Below are positions 56,359 to 64,000 of a DNA stretch of 64,000 nt, piece by piece (positions within the stretch are counted from its first letter, which is position 1; the number at the start of each line of letters is the position of its first letter). Source of the DNA: Acidimicrobiales bacterium (lineage in GTDB: Bacteria > Actinomycetota > Acidimicrobiia > Acidimicrobiales > Acidimicrobilacustridaceae); contig JAGYKS010000024.1 in NCBI GenBank assembly GCA_018401565.1, positions 1-64,000 on the forward strand. Direction: 5' to 3'. The position numbers and the translations under genes were made by a program. The notes beneath the pieces are model-generated. The model saw only the letters and a program-made list of their open reading frames with translations, made no database searches and was not told the origin of the DNA.

Positions 56359-56655
56359 ATGAGCACCGAGGATCTTGAGGACTACGAAGCCGAGTCCGAG
56401 CTGGTGCTCTATCGTGAGTACCGCGACGTTGCCCCCATGTTTCGTTTCGTGGTGGAGACCGAACGTCGCTTCTATCTGGCCAACAGGGTGAATCAGCAGA
56501 CCTGCACCGCTGATGGCCGGACGTGGATTGAGTTGGACCTTCAGGATGCGTGGGTGTGGGACATGTACCGGACGAACCGGTTCGTCGCCTCGGTGAAGGT
56601 GGTGACGTTCAAGGACGTCAACGTGGAGGAGCTTCCGCGCGAAGAACTCCCCTGA
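56359..56655 (+). CDS. DUF2469 family protein
   Basis: 98 residues with 'acggaggg' SD: 'MSTEDLEDYEAESELVLYRE', 'YRDVAPMFRFVVETERRFYL', 'ANRVNQQTC', 'WIELDLQDAWVWDMYRTNRF', 'VASVKVVTFKDVNVEEL'. Actinobacteria-specific family always near rplS and yraN; function unknown. Confidence 0.93.
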   Translation: MSTEDLEDYEAESELVLYREYRDVAPMFRFVVETERRFYLANRVNQQTCTADGRTWIELDLQDAWVWDMYRTNRFVASVKVVTFKDVNVEELPREELP

Positions 56656-56996
56656 CCACCGCCCGCCAACGGCTGGGTGCCGCCGGCGAAGATCTGGCGG
56701 CGGCGTGGTACCGGGATCACGGGTTCGTCATTGTGGATCGCAACTGGCGTTGCCGGCTCGGTGAGATTGATCTCGTTGTCAGGCGCAACTCGACTCTCGT
56801 GTTCAGCGAGGTCAAGACCCGCTCGGGAACGGCCTACGGCTCACCGGCAGCGGCAGTGACTCCGGCCAAGCAGCGCCGGATCCGACAGTTGGGGATGCAG
56901 TGGCTGGCCGCCCATCCTGGTTTCCACGGCGAGATCAGGTTTGACGTGGTGGCGGTCCTGGCCGGCAACGTCGAGGTCATTGAGGCGGCGTTCTGA
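56652..56996 (+). CDS. yraN: YraN/UPF0102 family endonuclease-like protein
   Basis: 'TTARQRLGAAGEDLAAAWYR', 'DHGFVIVDRNWRCRLGEIDL', 'VVRRNSTLVFSEVKTRSGTA', 'YGSPAAAVTPAKQRRIRQLG' give the restriction-endonuclease-like core E-x-D ... E-V-K. Homologues begin with M-T/x-x-R..LG..GE, which places the start at CTG 56652, overlapping the DUF2469 stop as CTGA; no ATG/GTG/TTG is available. 114 residues. Confidence 0.9.
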   Translation: MTTARQRLGAAGEDLAAAWYRDHGFVIVDRNWRCRLGEIDLVVRRNSTLVFSEVKTRSGTAYGSPAAAVTPAKQRRIRQLGMQWLAAHPGFHGEIRFDVVAVLAGNVEVIEAAF

Positions 56997-57036
56997 CCTC
57001 GTGCGCCGGCGTCGGATCGCCCGGGGAGACCAGGGC

Positions 57037-57933
57037 TCAGTTGCTGAGCACTGAGCGCAGCCAGTCAGCGACCGCATCGAGCGACGCCCCGGCCTCGGGA
57101 AAGGCCCCGGCGAAAAGCTGCCAGGCGTGGATCATCTCGTCGTCCACATGAAGGTCGGTGGTCACTCCGGCCTCGGTGCACCGCTGGGCCAGACGGATGG
57201 CGTCGTCAAGCAGGGAGTCGCGACCTCCGGCCTCGATCCGCAGCGGCGGCAGGCCCCGCAGATCGCCAAACAGCGGCGACACCCCGGGGTCATCGAGCGG
57301 TGTGTTGCCGGCGTACCCGGCAGCCCACGTTTGCAGCATGGCCGGGCTCAACACCACATCGGCGGCCACCCGGCTGGGAGGTACCGGATGGTCACCGGTG
57401 AGGTCCACCCAGGGGCACAGCACGACAAGGGCGCCGGGCAACGGGCGGTCGTGGCTGCGAAGGCGCGCCGCCAGCGCCAGACTGAGGCCACCTCCGGCAG
57501 AGTCGCCACCCATGGCAGTCGCCGATGGCTCGTGTCCCTCATCGACCAGCCAGCGCCACACCGTGTCAGCGTCGTCGAGGGCGGCGGGATAGGGGTGCTC
57601 GGGGGCGAGGCGGTAGGCGGGGACAAGTACCGGGGCGCCGAGTGCCGCCGCAAGATGTGACGCCAATGGCCGGTGCGACTCGGTGCCGCCAATGTTGTAG
57701 CCGCCGCCATGGAGCCACAGCACCGCTGAGGCAGCGTCGCTGGCGTGCATCGGGGCAATCCACGCCGCCGGTACCCCGCCGGCGTCCACATCGGTGACTG
57801 TGGTGCCGTCGGCCATGGGCAACAACTGACCCAGACCGTCGATGCCGATGCGCTGCTCGGCCAGAGAGCTTGAACTGGAAAGCCCGGTGGCCTGGAGCAT
57901 TCCCACCATTGCGTCGAACTGTTCACTGGCCAT
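57037..57933 (-). CDS. Alpha/beta hydrolase (HSL/acetyl-hydrolase type)
   Basis: 298 residues from ATG 57933. Oxyanion 'VLWLHGGGYNIGGTESHRPL' (HGGG), nucleophile 'ATAMGGDSAGGGLSLALAAR' (GDSAG), catalytic Asp near 'GRDSLLDDAIRLAQRC', His in 'DEMIHAWQLFAGAFPEAG'. 'VPAYRLAPEHPYPAALDDAD' is the other HSL block. Substrate unknown. Intact. Confidence 0.9.
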   Translation of the reverse strand: MASEQFDAMVGMLQATGLSSSSSLAEQRIGIDGLGQLLPMADGTTVTDVDAGGVPAAWIAPMHASDAASAVLWLHGGGYNIGGTESHRPLASHLAAALGAPVLVPAYRLAPEHPYPAALDDADTVWRWLVDEGHEPSATAMGGDSAGGGLSLALAARLRSHDRPLPGALVVLCPWVDLTGDHPVPPSRVAADVVLSPAMLQTWAAGYAGNTPLDDPGVSPLFGDLRGLPPLRIEAGGRDSLLDDAIRLAQRCTEAGVTTDLHVDDEMIHAWQLFAGAFPEAGASLDAVADWLRSVLSN

Positions 57934-57967
57934 GATCACGCACTCCGTTCGGTGGACGACGCCGGCG

Positions 57968-58645
57968 TCAGCGGGTTTGGATGTCTGACGGGAGATGGGC
58001 CACGTCAGCGAATCGCTGGAGGCTGAATGCCTGGGCGCCTCCCACGGCGAGGGGCTGCACGGTGCTGATGGACGCATGGAAGCTCACGAAGCGCTCCCAT
58101 TCCCACGGCACCGGCGTAATGCCCAACAAATGACCCAGGGCCACCGAGTTCGTGCCGGCGTGCGCCACCACGACGATGCGCCTGTCGCTGGGTTCGAAAT
58201 TCCACAGGCGGGGATCCACCCGCATCGGGGCGGCTCCGAGATCACCCAGGAGGGTGTCGAGGCCACCGGTGACCCGGGCGTGGAAGTCGGTGAAGCTCTC
58301 GCCTCCGGGGATACCGCCCCAGTGCTCTTCGATGGGACGTGCCCGGCTGTCGGCAAAGACCCGCTCCACCTGCTCGATGGGAGTGCCCTCAAAGCGCGGG
58401 GCGCTGATCTCGGCCAGCCAGTCCAGCTGCACCGGCTCCATGCCAAGACCCTCGGCCAGTGGGGCAACGGTCTGGTGGGCCCGGCGAAGTGGTGAGACAA
58501 AGAGATGATCCACCTGGAGCCCAGCGAGTCGATCGGCCACCCGGGTGGCCTGGATATGACCCAGTTCGGTGAGGTCCGGGTCGTCGACACTGCGGCCGTC
58601 TTTGGACCAGGCAGGTTGACCATGGCGAATGAGCAAGAGTTCCAT
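57968..58645 (-). CDS. Histidine phosphatase family protein
   Basis: 'MELLLIRHGQPAWSKDGRSV' with RHG, 'VDHLFVSPLRRAHQTVAPLA', 'WGGIPGGESFTDFHARVTGG', 'RRIVVVAHAGTNSVALGHLL' with the second catalytic His. 225 residues, intact. A TATGCT hexamer lies 8 bases upstream of ATG 58645. Third phosphatase of this superfamily in the window. Confidence 0.9.
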   Translation of the reverse strand: MELLLIRHGQPAWSKDGRSVDDPDLTELGHIQATRVADRLAGLQVDHLFVSPLRRAHQTVAPLAEGLGMEPVQLDWLAEISAPRFEGTPIEQVERVFADSRARPIEEHWGGIPGGESFTDFHARVTGGLDTLLGDLGAAPMRVDPRLWNFEPSDRRIVVVAHAGTNSVALGHLLGITPVPWEWERFVSFHASISTVQPLAVGGAQAFSLQRFADVAHLPSDIQTR

Positions 58646-58676
58646 CGCCTGTGAGCATACGGGCAGGCAGTGACGG

Positions 58677-58931
58677 TCACCGGGCCCGGTGTGGCGGACG
58701 GCGGTGGCGCGCCGTCCAGCAACCCCGGTGCCAGTGTCGGCGATCATCGGGGTAGCTGCGGGGAACGGCCACCATGTGCCCGGTACCCGCTGGGATGTCC
58801 CGGTTGCATCCTGGGCACAGGTACCGCTTGGTGGCCTCGTAGGGCTGCACGAAGCGAACCTCAACGTCGTCGTCGTCGTCGGGATCGGGGTCGGACCCCG
58901 AACGTGGGCCTGGGCGGGACGGCGGGGTCAC
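58677..58931 (-). CDS. Small zinc-finger-like protein
   Basis: 84 residues from GTG 58931. Acidic Asp stretch ('SDPDPDDDDDVEVRFVQPYE'), then 'ATKRYLCPGCNRDIPAGTGH' and 'DDRRHWHRGCWTARHRR'. CxxC ... HxxC pattern fits one zinc site. Similar small proteins occur widely in actinobacteria with no assigned role. Lies 10 bases after the stop of a 36-residue membrane protein. Confidence 0.78.
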   Translation of the reverse strand: MTPPSRPGPRSGSDPDPDDDDDVEVRFVQPYEATKRYLCPGCNRDIPAGTGHMVAVPRSYPDDRRHWHRGCWTARHRRPPHRAR

Positions 58932-58941
58932 GGGGTGTCGG

Positions 58942-59052
58942 TCAGCCGACCAGGGCCCATACGACCAGCGCCACCACTACGGCCAGCGCACCGAACACCA
59001 TCAGGTAGTCCGACGGTGTGCGGCGTCGTACCCGGTGCGGATTGAAGCCCAT
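58942..59052 (-). CDS. 36-residue single-pass membrane protein
   Basis: ATG 59052: 'MGFNPHRVRRRTPSDYLMVF' then 'GALAVVVALVVWALVG'. Basic N-terminus and one TM helix. The start is supported by GATACT exactly six bases upstream. Its stop is 10 bases before the zinc-finger gene, so both are probably in one leaderless transcript. No family known to me. Confidence 0.65.
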   Translation of the reverse strand: MGFNPHRVRRRTPSDYLMVFGALAVVVALVVWALVG

Positions 59053-59058
59053 GGGGCA

Positions 59059-59064
59059 AGTATC
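59059..59064 (-). promoter_or_regulatory. -10 element of the 36-residue membrane protein gene, leaderless
   Basis: GATACT on the minus strand, six bases (tgcccc), then ATG 59052. Confidence 0.5.
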
Positions 59065-59115
59065 GCCCGTGGTGGCGACAACCGCACGCCTGACGCCTGA
59101 GTTGTGGGGCCTGCG

Positions 59116-59185
59116 TCGTGACGCCAGGATCGTGACGCCTGGGTCGTGAAGCCTGGGTCGTGAAGCCTGCGTCGTGACATCTGGC
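59116..59185. repeat. 14-bp tandem repeat, five units
   Basis: Units tcgtgacgccagga, tcgtgacgcctggg, tcgtgaagcctggg, tcgtgaagcctgcg, tcgtgacatctggc, followed by a partial tcatgg. It lies in the divergent gap between the 36-residue protein and cytochrome c genes. Confidence 0.95.
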
Positions 59186-59235
59186 TCATGGCGACACTGT
59201 TGCGGCCCGAGCTGAGTCTCTGGGATACCCGACGG

Positions 59236-59241
59236 TAGGAT
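59236..59241 (+). promoter_or_regulatory. -10 element of the cytochrome c gene, leaderless
   Basis: TAGGAT, six bases (tggagg), then GTG 59248. The spacer could also serve as an SD in a longer transcript. Confidence 0.5.
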
Positions 59242-59247
59242 TGGAGG

Positions 59248-59598
59248 GTGCGCATCGCTCGATCAGTCGCCATCATCGTGGTCGCCGTCGGCGGTCTGGC
59301 CGTCGGGGTTGGTTGTGCAGGTGGAGGACCGGCCACCCCCAGCGACCCTGTTCTGGCCCAGGGTCAGCAGATCTACACGGCCCGATGTGCGTCGTGTCAC
59401 GGGGTGTCGGGCGGTGGAGGGATCGGGCCGGCGCTCGCCGGCCGGATGACCGAGCGATTCCCCGATGTGGCCGACCAGATTGCGCTGTTGACCAACGGCG
59501 TGCCCGGCACCAGCATGCGGGCGTTCGACGAGGTGCTGAGTGCAGCCGAGATCGACGCCGTGGTGCGCTACACCCGCGAGTCCCTGGTGGGCTCCTAG
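59248..59598 (+). CDS. Lipid-anchored c-type cytochrome
   Basis: 116 residues. Signal 'RIARSVAIIVVAVGGLAVGV' with lipobox Cys in 'GVGCAGGG'; heme site 'YTARCASCHGVSGGGGIGPA' (CxxCH); axial Met candidates 'RMTERFPDVADQIALLTNG' and 'GTSMRAFDEVLSAAEIDAVV', the latter typical of cytochrome cbb3-III-like monoheme domains. It would carry electrons at the outer face of the membrane. No oxidase genes are nearby. Confidence 0.9.
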   Translation: MRIARSVAIIVVAVGGLAVGVGCAGGGPATPSDPVLAQGQQIYTARCASCHGVSGGGGIGPALAGRMTERFPDVADQIALLTNGVPGTSMRAFDEVLSAAEIDAVVRYTRESLVGS

Positions 59599-59605
59599 GG
59601 CGTTC

Positions 59606-59640
59606 CCTGTCCTGTCCTGCCCTGCCCTGTCCTGTCCTGG
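59606..59640. repeat. CCTGY pentanucleotide repeat
   Basis: CCTGT, CCTGT, CCTGC, CCTGC, CCTGT, CCTGT, CCTGG in a row, starting 8 bases after the cytochrome c stop. Confidence 0.9.
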
Positions 59641-59815
59641 GCCGGCGACCAGCGCAGGTGCAGTGCGCGCCGTTTGGTTGCACACCGTGAGCCCTCGGCC
59701 ACTGAGTGCAGCGCTGGCGGCCGTGGCCCTGTAGCGGCCGGTACCGTCGGTCGACATCACGTCCGTGCCGGTGCTGCGATTGCGATCCCGCCGCCATGGC
59801 CGGTGGACTCGACGC

Positions 59816-61386
59816 ATGCGTCTGTCATCACTCTCCGTGGAGGACGCCGTGCTGGCCACCACGTCGTCGGCCAGTCTGGTCGGAACCGATGGACTGGCCG
59901 TCACTGTTGAGGCCCACGTCGGCCCGGGGCTGCCAGGTTTTACCGTGGTGGGCTTGCCAGACGCGTCGTGTCGGGAGGTGCGCGATCGTGCCAGGGCAGC
60001 CACGTTGTGCAGCGGCCTGACCTGGCCGAATCAGCGAACGACGGTCAATCTGGCCCCGTCCGGCGAGCGCAAGGTGGGGAGTTCCCTGGATCTGGCCGTG
60101 GCTGTGGTGGTGCTTGCCGCCAGTGGCCAGGTCCCGCTTGATGCCGTTGCTGCCGTGTCGCTGATCGGCGAACTCGGCCTCGACGGTTCGGTGCGCCCGG
60201 TGCCCGGGGTGGTGGCAATGGTGGCAGCCCTGGCGTGTGGTCCGGTGGTGGTACCCACCGATAGCGCCGTGGAGGCCAGCCTTCCTGGCGGACATCAGGT
60301 GGTACCGGTTGACACCCTGGCCGAGATCGTGGCCGTGCTGCGGGGCCGACGACGTTGGCCTTCCCCGCCGGTGGTGTCGGTCGTGGCCGAGCTCGCAGCG
60401 GGGCCCGACCTGGCCGATGTTCGTGGCAATCCGGTGGCTCGCCGGGCTCTGGAGGTGGCGGCGGCAGGAGGCCACAACCTGTTGATGGTGGGGCCGCCCG
60501 GCTCGGGCAAGACCATGCTGGCCGAGCGCATGGTCGGACTGTTGCCCCCGCTCGACGACGACACCGCCCTGGAGGTCACCAGGGTCCACTCCGCGGCTGG
60601 CCAACGGCTCCCTGCCGGGGGCCTCATTCGTCGGCCTCCATTGCGGGCCCCGCATCACGGGGCCTCGGGGTGGCGGTGATCGGAGGTGGATCCCATCACC
60701 TGCGGCCGGGGGAAATCAGCCTCGCCAGCGGCGGAGTGTTGTTTCTCGACGAGCTTCCGGAGTTCTCCCCGGCCGTACTCGACGCATTGCGCACACCGCT
60801 GGAAGAAGGGGTGGTTCGAATCGCCAGGGCTCACGTTCGCGCCACCATGCCGGCCCGCTTCGTGCTGGTTGCGGCAATGAACCCCTGTCCCTGCGGGGCT
60901 GCGGGTGGGCCCGGACACTGCCGCTGCACGCCAGTGGCGCTGGCGCGCTACGCCCGACGGTTGTCGGGACCGCTTCTGGATCGCTTCGACCTGCAGGTGA
61001 TGGTGCCGGTCCCCGAGCCGTCGGCGTTGTTCGACCCGGCAGCAGGGGAGTCCACCGCTGTGGTCGCCGAGCGTGTGGTGGCTGCCCGCCTGCGGGCCCG
61101 CAGCCGGGGAGTGGTGTGCAACGCCAGAATCGTCGGATCAGAGGTGGACGCCCTCGCCCCTCTCGACAGTGCCGCCCGGGCCACCCTCGAGCAGGCCGTC
61201 GCTTCCCAGCGGCTCAGTGCCCGGGGGCTTCGTCGGGTCCGGACTCTGGCCCTCACCCTCGCCGACCTGGCGGGCCAGGACCCGCCACTGGGCCGGGTCC
61301 ATGTGCTTGAGGCCATGGCTTTGCGTCAGGCGCCGGTCGGCGGGGTTGACCAGTGGGCGGTCACTGATGGGGGCGAGGCGTCATGA
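59816..61386 (+). CDS. comM: ComM/YifB family Mg-chelatase-like AAA ATPase, one frameshift
   Basis: Branch-migration helicase family acting in transformation-type recombination. 'VGPGLPGFTVVGLPDASCRE', 'TTVNLAPSGERKVGSSLDLA', 'SLIGELGLDGSVRPVPGVVA', Walker A 'LLMVGPPGSGKTMLAERMVG', an indel near 60660 within 'APHHGAS', 'ISLASGGVLFLDELPEFSPA' (Walker B), 'MNPCPCGAAGGPGHCRCTPV' (Cys cluster), 'RYARRLSGPLLDRFDLQVMV'. About 523 residues. TACCGT at 59742 may be its -10; GTG 59765 is an alternative start. Confidence 0.92.
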
Positions 61387-62588
61387 GCCTGCACTCCGAT
61401 CCGCCTGATGCTGTGCCTTCGCCCGGTGGTGCGCGGGCATCGCACGAGGCGTACCTGCCCCCGGAGGCGTACCTGCTTGCCCTGGCGTCGCTTCCGCTGG
61501 TGGGTCCGGCCCGGCTCGCTCGGTTGGCGGCGTTGGGGACACCGGAACGCACATGGCGTCGGCTGGTTCGCGCCGCAGCAGGGGATCAGGTGTCGGTGCG
61601 GGCGCTGGTCGGGGCGTTCGCCACCCCGTCAGGGCTGGTCGATGCATGGCTTGGCTTTGCCACCGGGTTCGACGTCGGTGCCTGCTGGCAGCGGCATCGT
61701 GACGCTGGGGTCGGGCTGTGTTCCAAAACGTCGCCGGCCTGGCCCGTCGAGGCTTTTGCCGACGAACCTGTCCCGCCCGAGCTGCTGTTGTGGCGAGGGG
61801 ACATCGATGCCCTGGCCGGGGCCCGGGTGGCGGTGGTGGGAACCCGATCGTGCACCCGGTACGGCTTGGAGCTCGCCCAGGAGCTCGGCAGTGAGCTTGC
61901 CCAGTGCGGGGTCGCAGTGGTGAGCGGGTTGGCCGCTGGGATCGATGCCGCCGTGCATCGGGGGGTGCTCGAGGCATCGGGTGCACCACCCATCGCTGTG
62001 GTTGGAAGCGGGCCTGATGTGGTGTACCCCCGGCGCAATGCCGGGCTGTGGAATCAGGTGGCCGTCGACGGACTGTTGCTCACCGAGGCCCCGATGGGGA
62101 CGCGCCCCGAGGCATGGCGATTCCCGCAGCGCAACCGGGTGATTGCGGCCCTTGGTGACGTCGTGGTGGTGGTGGAATCGCACCAGCGGGGTGGGGCGGT
62201 GATCACCGCTCGACATGCCATGGCCAGCGGCCGCACGGTGCTGGCCATGCCCGGTTCCCTGCGCAGCCCGGCATCGCAGGGGTGTCACGACCTCATCGCC
62301 GACGGGGTGGGGGTGTGCCGGGGAACCGACGATGTCCTGCTGGCGTTGGGGATGTCGCCGGGGGCCAGGCGCCGATCGGCCGAAGATCGCCGCCCACCTG
62401 ACCCCCAGGGTCAGCAGGTGCTCGATGCCGTCGGCTGGCAGCCGGTCACCCTCGACACCGTGGTGGAGGCAACCGGTCTGGACCTGGCCACGGCCGTGGT
62501 GCTGGTCGACGACCTGGTGGCGGCCCGCTGGTTGACTCACAGCGCCGGGTGGATTCAGCGGGTGGCCCGCAGCCAGATGCCAACGTGA
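61383..62588 (+). CDS. dprA: DNA processing protein DprA
   Basis: RecA loader for transforming DNA. ATGA overlap with comM. HhH-like N-terminal 'LALASLPLVGPARLARLAAL', Rossmann domain 'ARVAVVGTRSCTRYGLELAQ', 'GVAVVSGLAAGIDAAVHRGV', 'IAVVGSGPDVVYPRRNAGLW', 'EAWRFPQRNRVIAALGDVVV', 'HAMASGRTVLAMPGSLRSPA', and a C-terminal winged helix 'TVVEATGLDLATAVVLVDDL'. 401 residues, intact. Confidence 0.96.
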   Translation: MSLHSDPPDAVPSPGGARASHEAYLPPEAYLLALASLPLVGPARLARLAALGTPERTWRRLVRAAAGDQVSVRALVGAFATPSGLVDAWLGFATGFDVGACWQRHRDAGVGLCSKTSPAWPVEAFADEPVPPELLLWRGDIDALAGARVAVVGTRSCTRYGLELAQELGSELAQCGVAVVSGLAAGIDAAVHRGVLEASGAPPIAVVGSGPDVVYPRRNAGLWNQVAVDGLLLTEAPMGTRPEAWRFPQRNRVIAALGDVVVVVESHQRGGAVITARHAMASGRTVLAMPGSLRSPASQGCHDLIADGVGVCRGTDDVLLALGMSPGARRRSAEDRRPPDPQGQQVLDAVGWQPVTLDTVVEATGLDLATAVVLVDDLVAARWLTHSAGWIQRVARSQMPT

Positions 62589-62604
62589 CCGCCCACCGGC
62601 GGCG

Positions 62605-62610
62605 TACCGT
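62605..62610 (+). promoter_or_regulatory. -10 element of xerC, leaderless
   Basis: TACCGT, six bases (tgctgg), then ATG 62617. Confidence 0.5.
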
Positions 62611-62616
62611 TGCTGG

Positions 62617-63538
62617 ATGTCGTCTGCCGAGGGTCACGCCACCGAGGACCAAGGGGTCGATGCGTGGCGCGTCGAGGCTTTCGTGGCATCGCTCACTGCA
62701 GCGGCGCCGTCCACGGTGACTGCCTACCGCGGCGATCTGGAGGCCTTTGTTCGATGGTGTGACCCGCTGGGCACCACCGGACCCGCCGGCGTCGACCGGA
62801 TGGTGCTGCGCCGCTGGTTGGGGCATCTCACGTCGCACGGGTATGCCCGCCGGACCATTGCCCGCAAGGCATCCTCGGTGCGCCGCTACTTCGGGTGGTT
62901 GTGTCGCAGCGGATTGCTGGCGGTCGACCCCACCGTGGGTCTCAGCGCCCCGGGCGGAGACGGCCGACTGCCCAAGGTGCTCACCCCTGAGGATCTGGAT
63001 GTCCTGCTGGATCATCCGCCGGCGTCATCCGATGACGACCCGGTGGTGCGATGCCGCGACAACGCCGTGCTGGAGCTGCTGTACGGCGCAGGTCTGCGGG
63101 TGGCAGAGCTGTGCGGTTTGGACCTGGGCGATGTGAACGCTGGTCAGCGGGCTAGTGACGGTGATGGGAAAAGGCAGCAAGCAGCGTCGGGTCCCGCTGG
63201 GGGAACCAGCGCGTGATGCCGTGGCCGCCTGGCAGGACTGGGGTCGCTCGTCGATGGTCACCGCCGACACTCCTGCGGCAGCGATGTTCGTCAATCGTCG
63301 GGGACGCCGGCTCACTCCCCGTGACGTCCGACGGATCGTGGATCGGCGTTCAGCCAACCCCACACACCCCCACGCCTTGCGACACACCTTTGCCACCCAT
63401 CTGCTCGATGGAGGTGCCGACCTGCGTGCAGTTCAGGAACTGCTTGGTCATGCCGACCTGTCGACCACGCAGGTGTACACCCACGTGAGCCGCGATCGCC
63501 TTCGGTCGGTGGTCCAGTCCACCCACCCCCGGGGCTGA
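62617..63538 (+). CDS. xerC: Tyrosine recombinase XerC, one frameshift
   Basis: Site-specific recombinase for chromosome dimer resolution. SAM-like N domain '[20 protein letters not shown]', '[20 protein letters not shown]', catalytic Arg in '[20 protein letters not shown]', an indel near 63150, '[20 protein letters not shown]' (catalytic Lys hairpin), '[20 protein letters not shown]' (HxxR), '[20 protein letters not shown]' with His and the nucleophilic Tyr. About 307 residues. Usual place after dprA. Not linked to an integron or prophage. Confidence 0.95.
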
Positions 63539-63759
63539 CGACCCGCCACCACCAGTGGTCGATGGTGGCCTGTCACCACCATCACCTCGTACGGTGACCG
63601 CCGTGGCACCACCCCGGTCGTGATGCCGCCAATTCCCCCATTGGCAGTTGCTGGTTGGGGGTCGGGCCATGGGCATGGTGCGTCAACGGGGGTTTGCCTG
63701 GCGGCGATGCCTCATCTGGCCGGGAGCGGGCCACACGCAGGAATCGTCACCTGCACAAC

Positions 63760-64000
63760 GTGTCCATCGCCGTAGCGATGGCGGTGGTGGTGGTGGCCGT
63801 TGTGGCCGTGACGTCGCCGCCGGTAGAGGCACAACCATCCGATGATGCCGACCGGCTGGGCTGGACTGGGCTCAGGTACAGCCCACCCACCCGCGTGCCC
63901 GTTCCGGTGGTGGATCCGTTTCGACCCCCCGACGACCCGTGGGGGTCGGGAAACCGTGGGGTGGACTACGACACCGATCCCGGCGCTGCGGTGGTGGCGT
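63760..64000 (+). CDS. M23/LytM-like protein, 3' end cut by window edge
   Basis: GTG 63760 is followed by a hydrophobic export segment 'SIAVAMAVVVVAVVAVTSPP' and Ala-rich cleavage region ('VEAQPSDD'), then 'RVPVPVVDPFRPPDDPWGSG' and 'NRGVDYDTDPGAAVVA', which matches the start of the M23 domain found between xerC and rpsB in actinobacteria. The position normally held by the first zinc His of 'HxGxD' reads Asn here, so the enzyme may be inactive. Upstream start alternatives exist because the preceding 120 bases may hide an indel. The gap back to xerC shows only GGTGG/CCACC-rich sequence. Confidence 0.7.
   Translation, partial: MSIAVAMAVVVVAVVAVTSPPVEAQPSDDADRLGWTGLRYSPPTRVPVPVVDPFRPPDDPWGSGNRGVDYDTDPGAAVVA

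Noticed and set aside
62617..63538. Mobile-element integrase
   Set aside because: Domain layout and the dprA neighbourhood identify the housekeeping recombinase XerC.

Overview
The window reads as two actinobacterial segments joined near position 25,590. Both are GC-rich. Both carry SD-led genes alongside genes whose -10 hexamer sits exactly six bases before the start codon, the signature of leaderless mRNAs. Neither has a tRNA, rRNA, IS element or CRISPR array. The left segment (1-25,582) looks like a deep-branching actinobacterium: archaeal-type ProRS, the SCO1664/DUF3090/MSMEG_4193 trio, a SCO6745-family protein and a DUF4916 Nudix relative. The right segment (25,593-64,000) has the gene order and families of an acidimicrobiia-like genome. 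Taxonomy is inferred from family recognition only. No single-copy gene occurs on both sides, so one genome cannot be excluded. However, two genes are cut at the joint and the density of frame breaks drops about sixfold there, which favours an assembly chimera.

Left layout. A deoC gene is followed by two aldehyde dehydrogenases, the second lacking the catalytic half. A minus-strand housekeeping run follows in reading order: hrcA, dnaJ, rsmE, phoH, ybeY, a CBS/CorC membrane protein, a small unknown, cdd and era. A photolyase of the iron-sulfur class (plus strand) diverges from proS, which is followed by the MSMEG_4193-type phosphatase, DUF3090, SCO1664-like protein, recO, uppS and a MOSC protein, mostly with 1-4 base overlaps. 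From 18.3 to 24.3 kb lie small membrane proteins, a SCO6745-family protein, a J-domain protein, DUF3293, a small HTH protein with a hairpin-rich leader, and a 780-base gene-free stretch. That stretch holds a promoter and many stable tetraloop hairpins and is my best candidate for an undescribed RNA. hemW, cut or just starting at the joint, closes the segment.

Right layout. A truncated PIG-L/Mca-type deacetylase, phosphatase and DUF4333 lipoprotein lead to map, purU, an ABM monooxygenase, a RAM-domain protein, pckG, a cold-shock-like protein and rpmB. Next come the FakA-like kinase, recG, a class II aldolase and the growth cluster rsmD-coaD-(coiled coil)-DUF177-rpmF-acpP-rnc-mutM-smc. A MoxR/DUF58/VWA chaperone module on the opposite strand separates smc from ftsY. 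Then come ffh-rpsP-khpA-rimM-trmD-rplS-DUF2469-yraN, a hydrolase, a phosphatase and two tiny proteins, a cytochrome c lipoprotein, comM-dprA-xerC and the start of an M23-like protein.

Nearly every left gene and about eight right genes contain single-base frame breaks. I read these as sequencing indels because the protein families resume in another frame at once. Gene limits in broken genes come from the first and last recognisable codons and from start/stop overlaps with neighbours.
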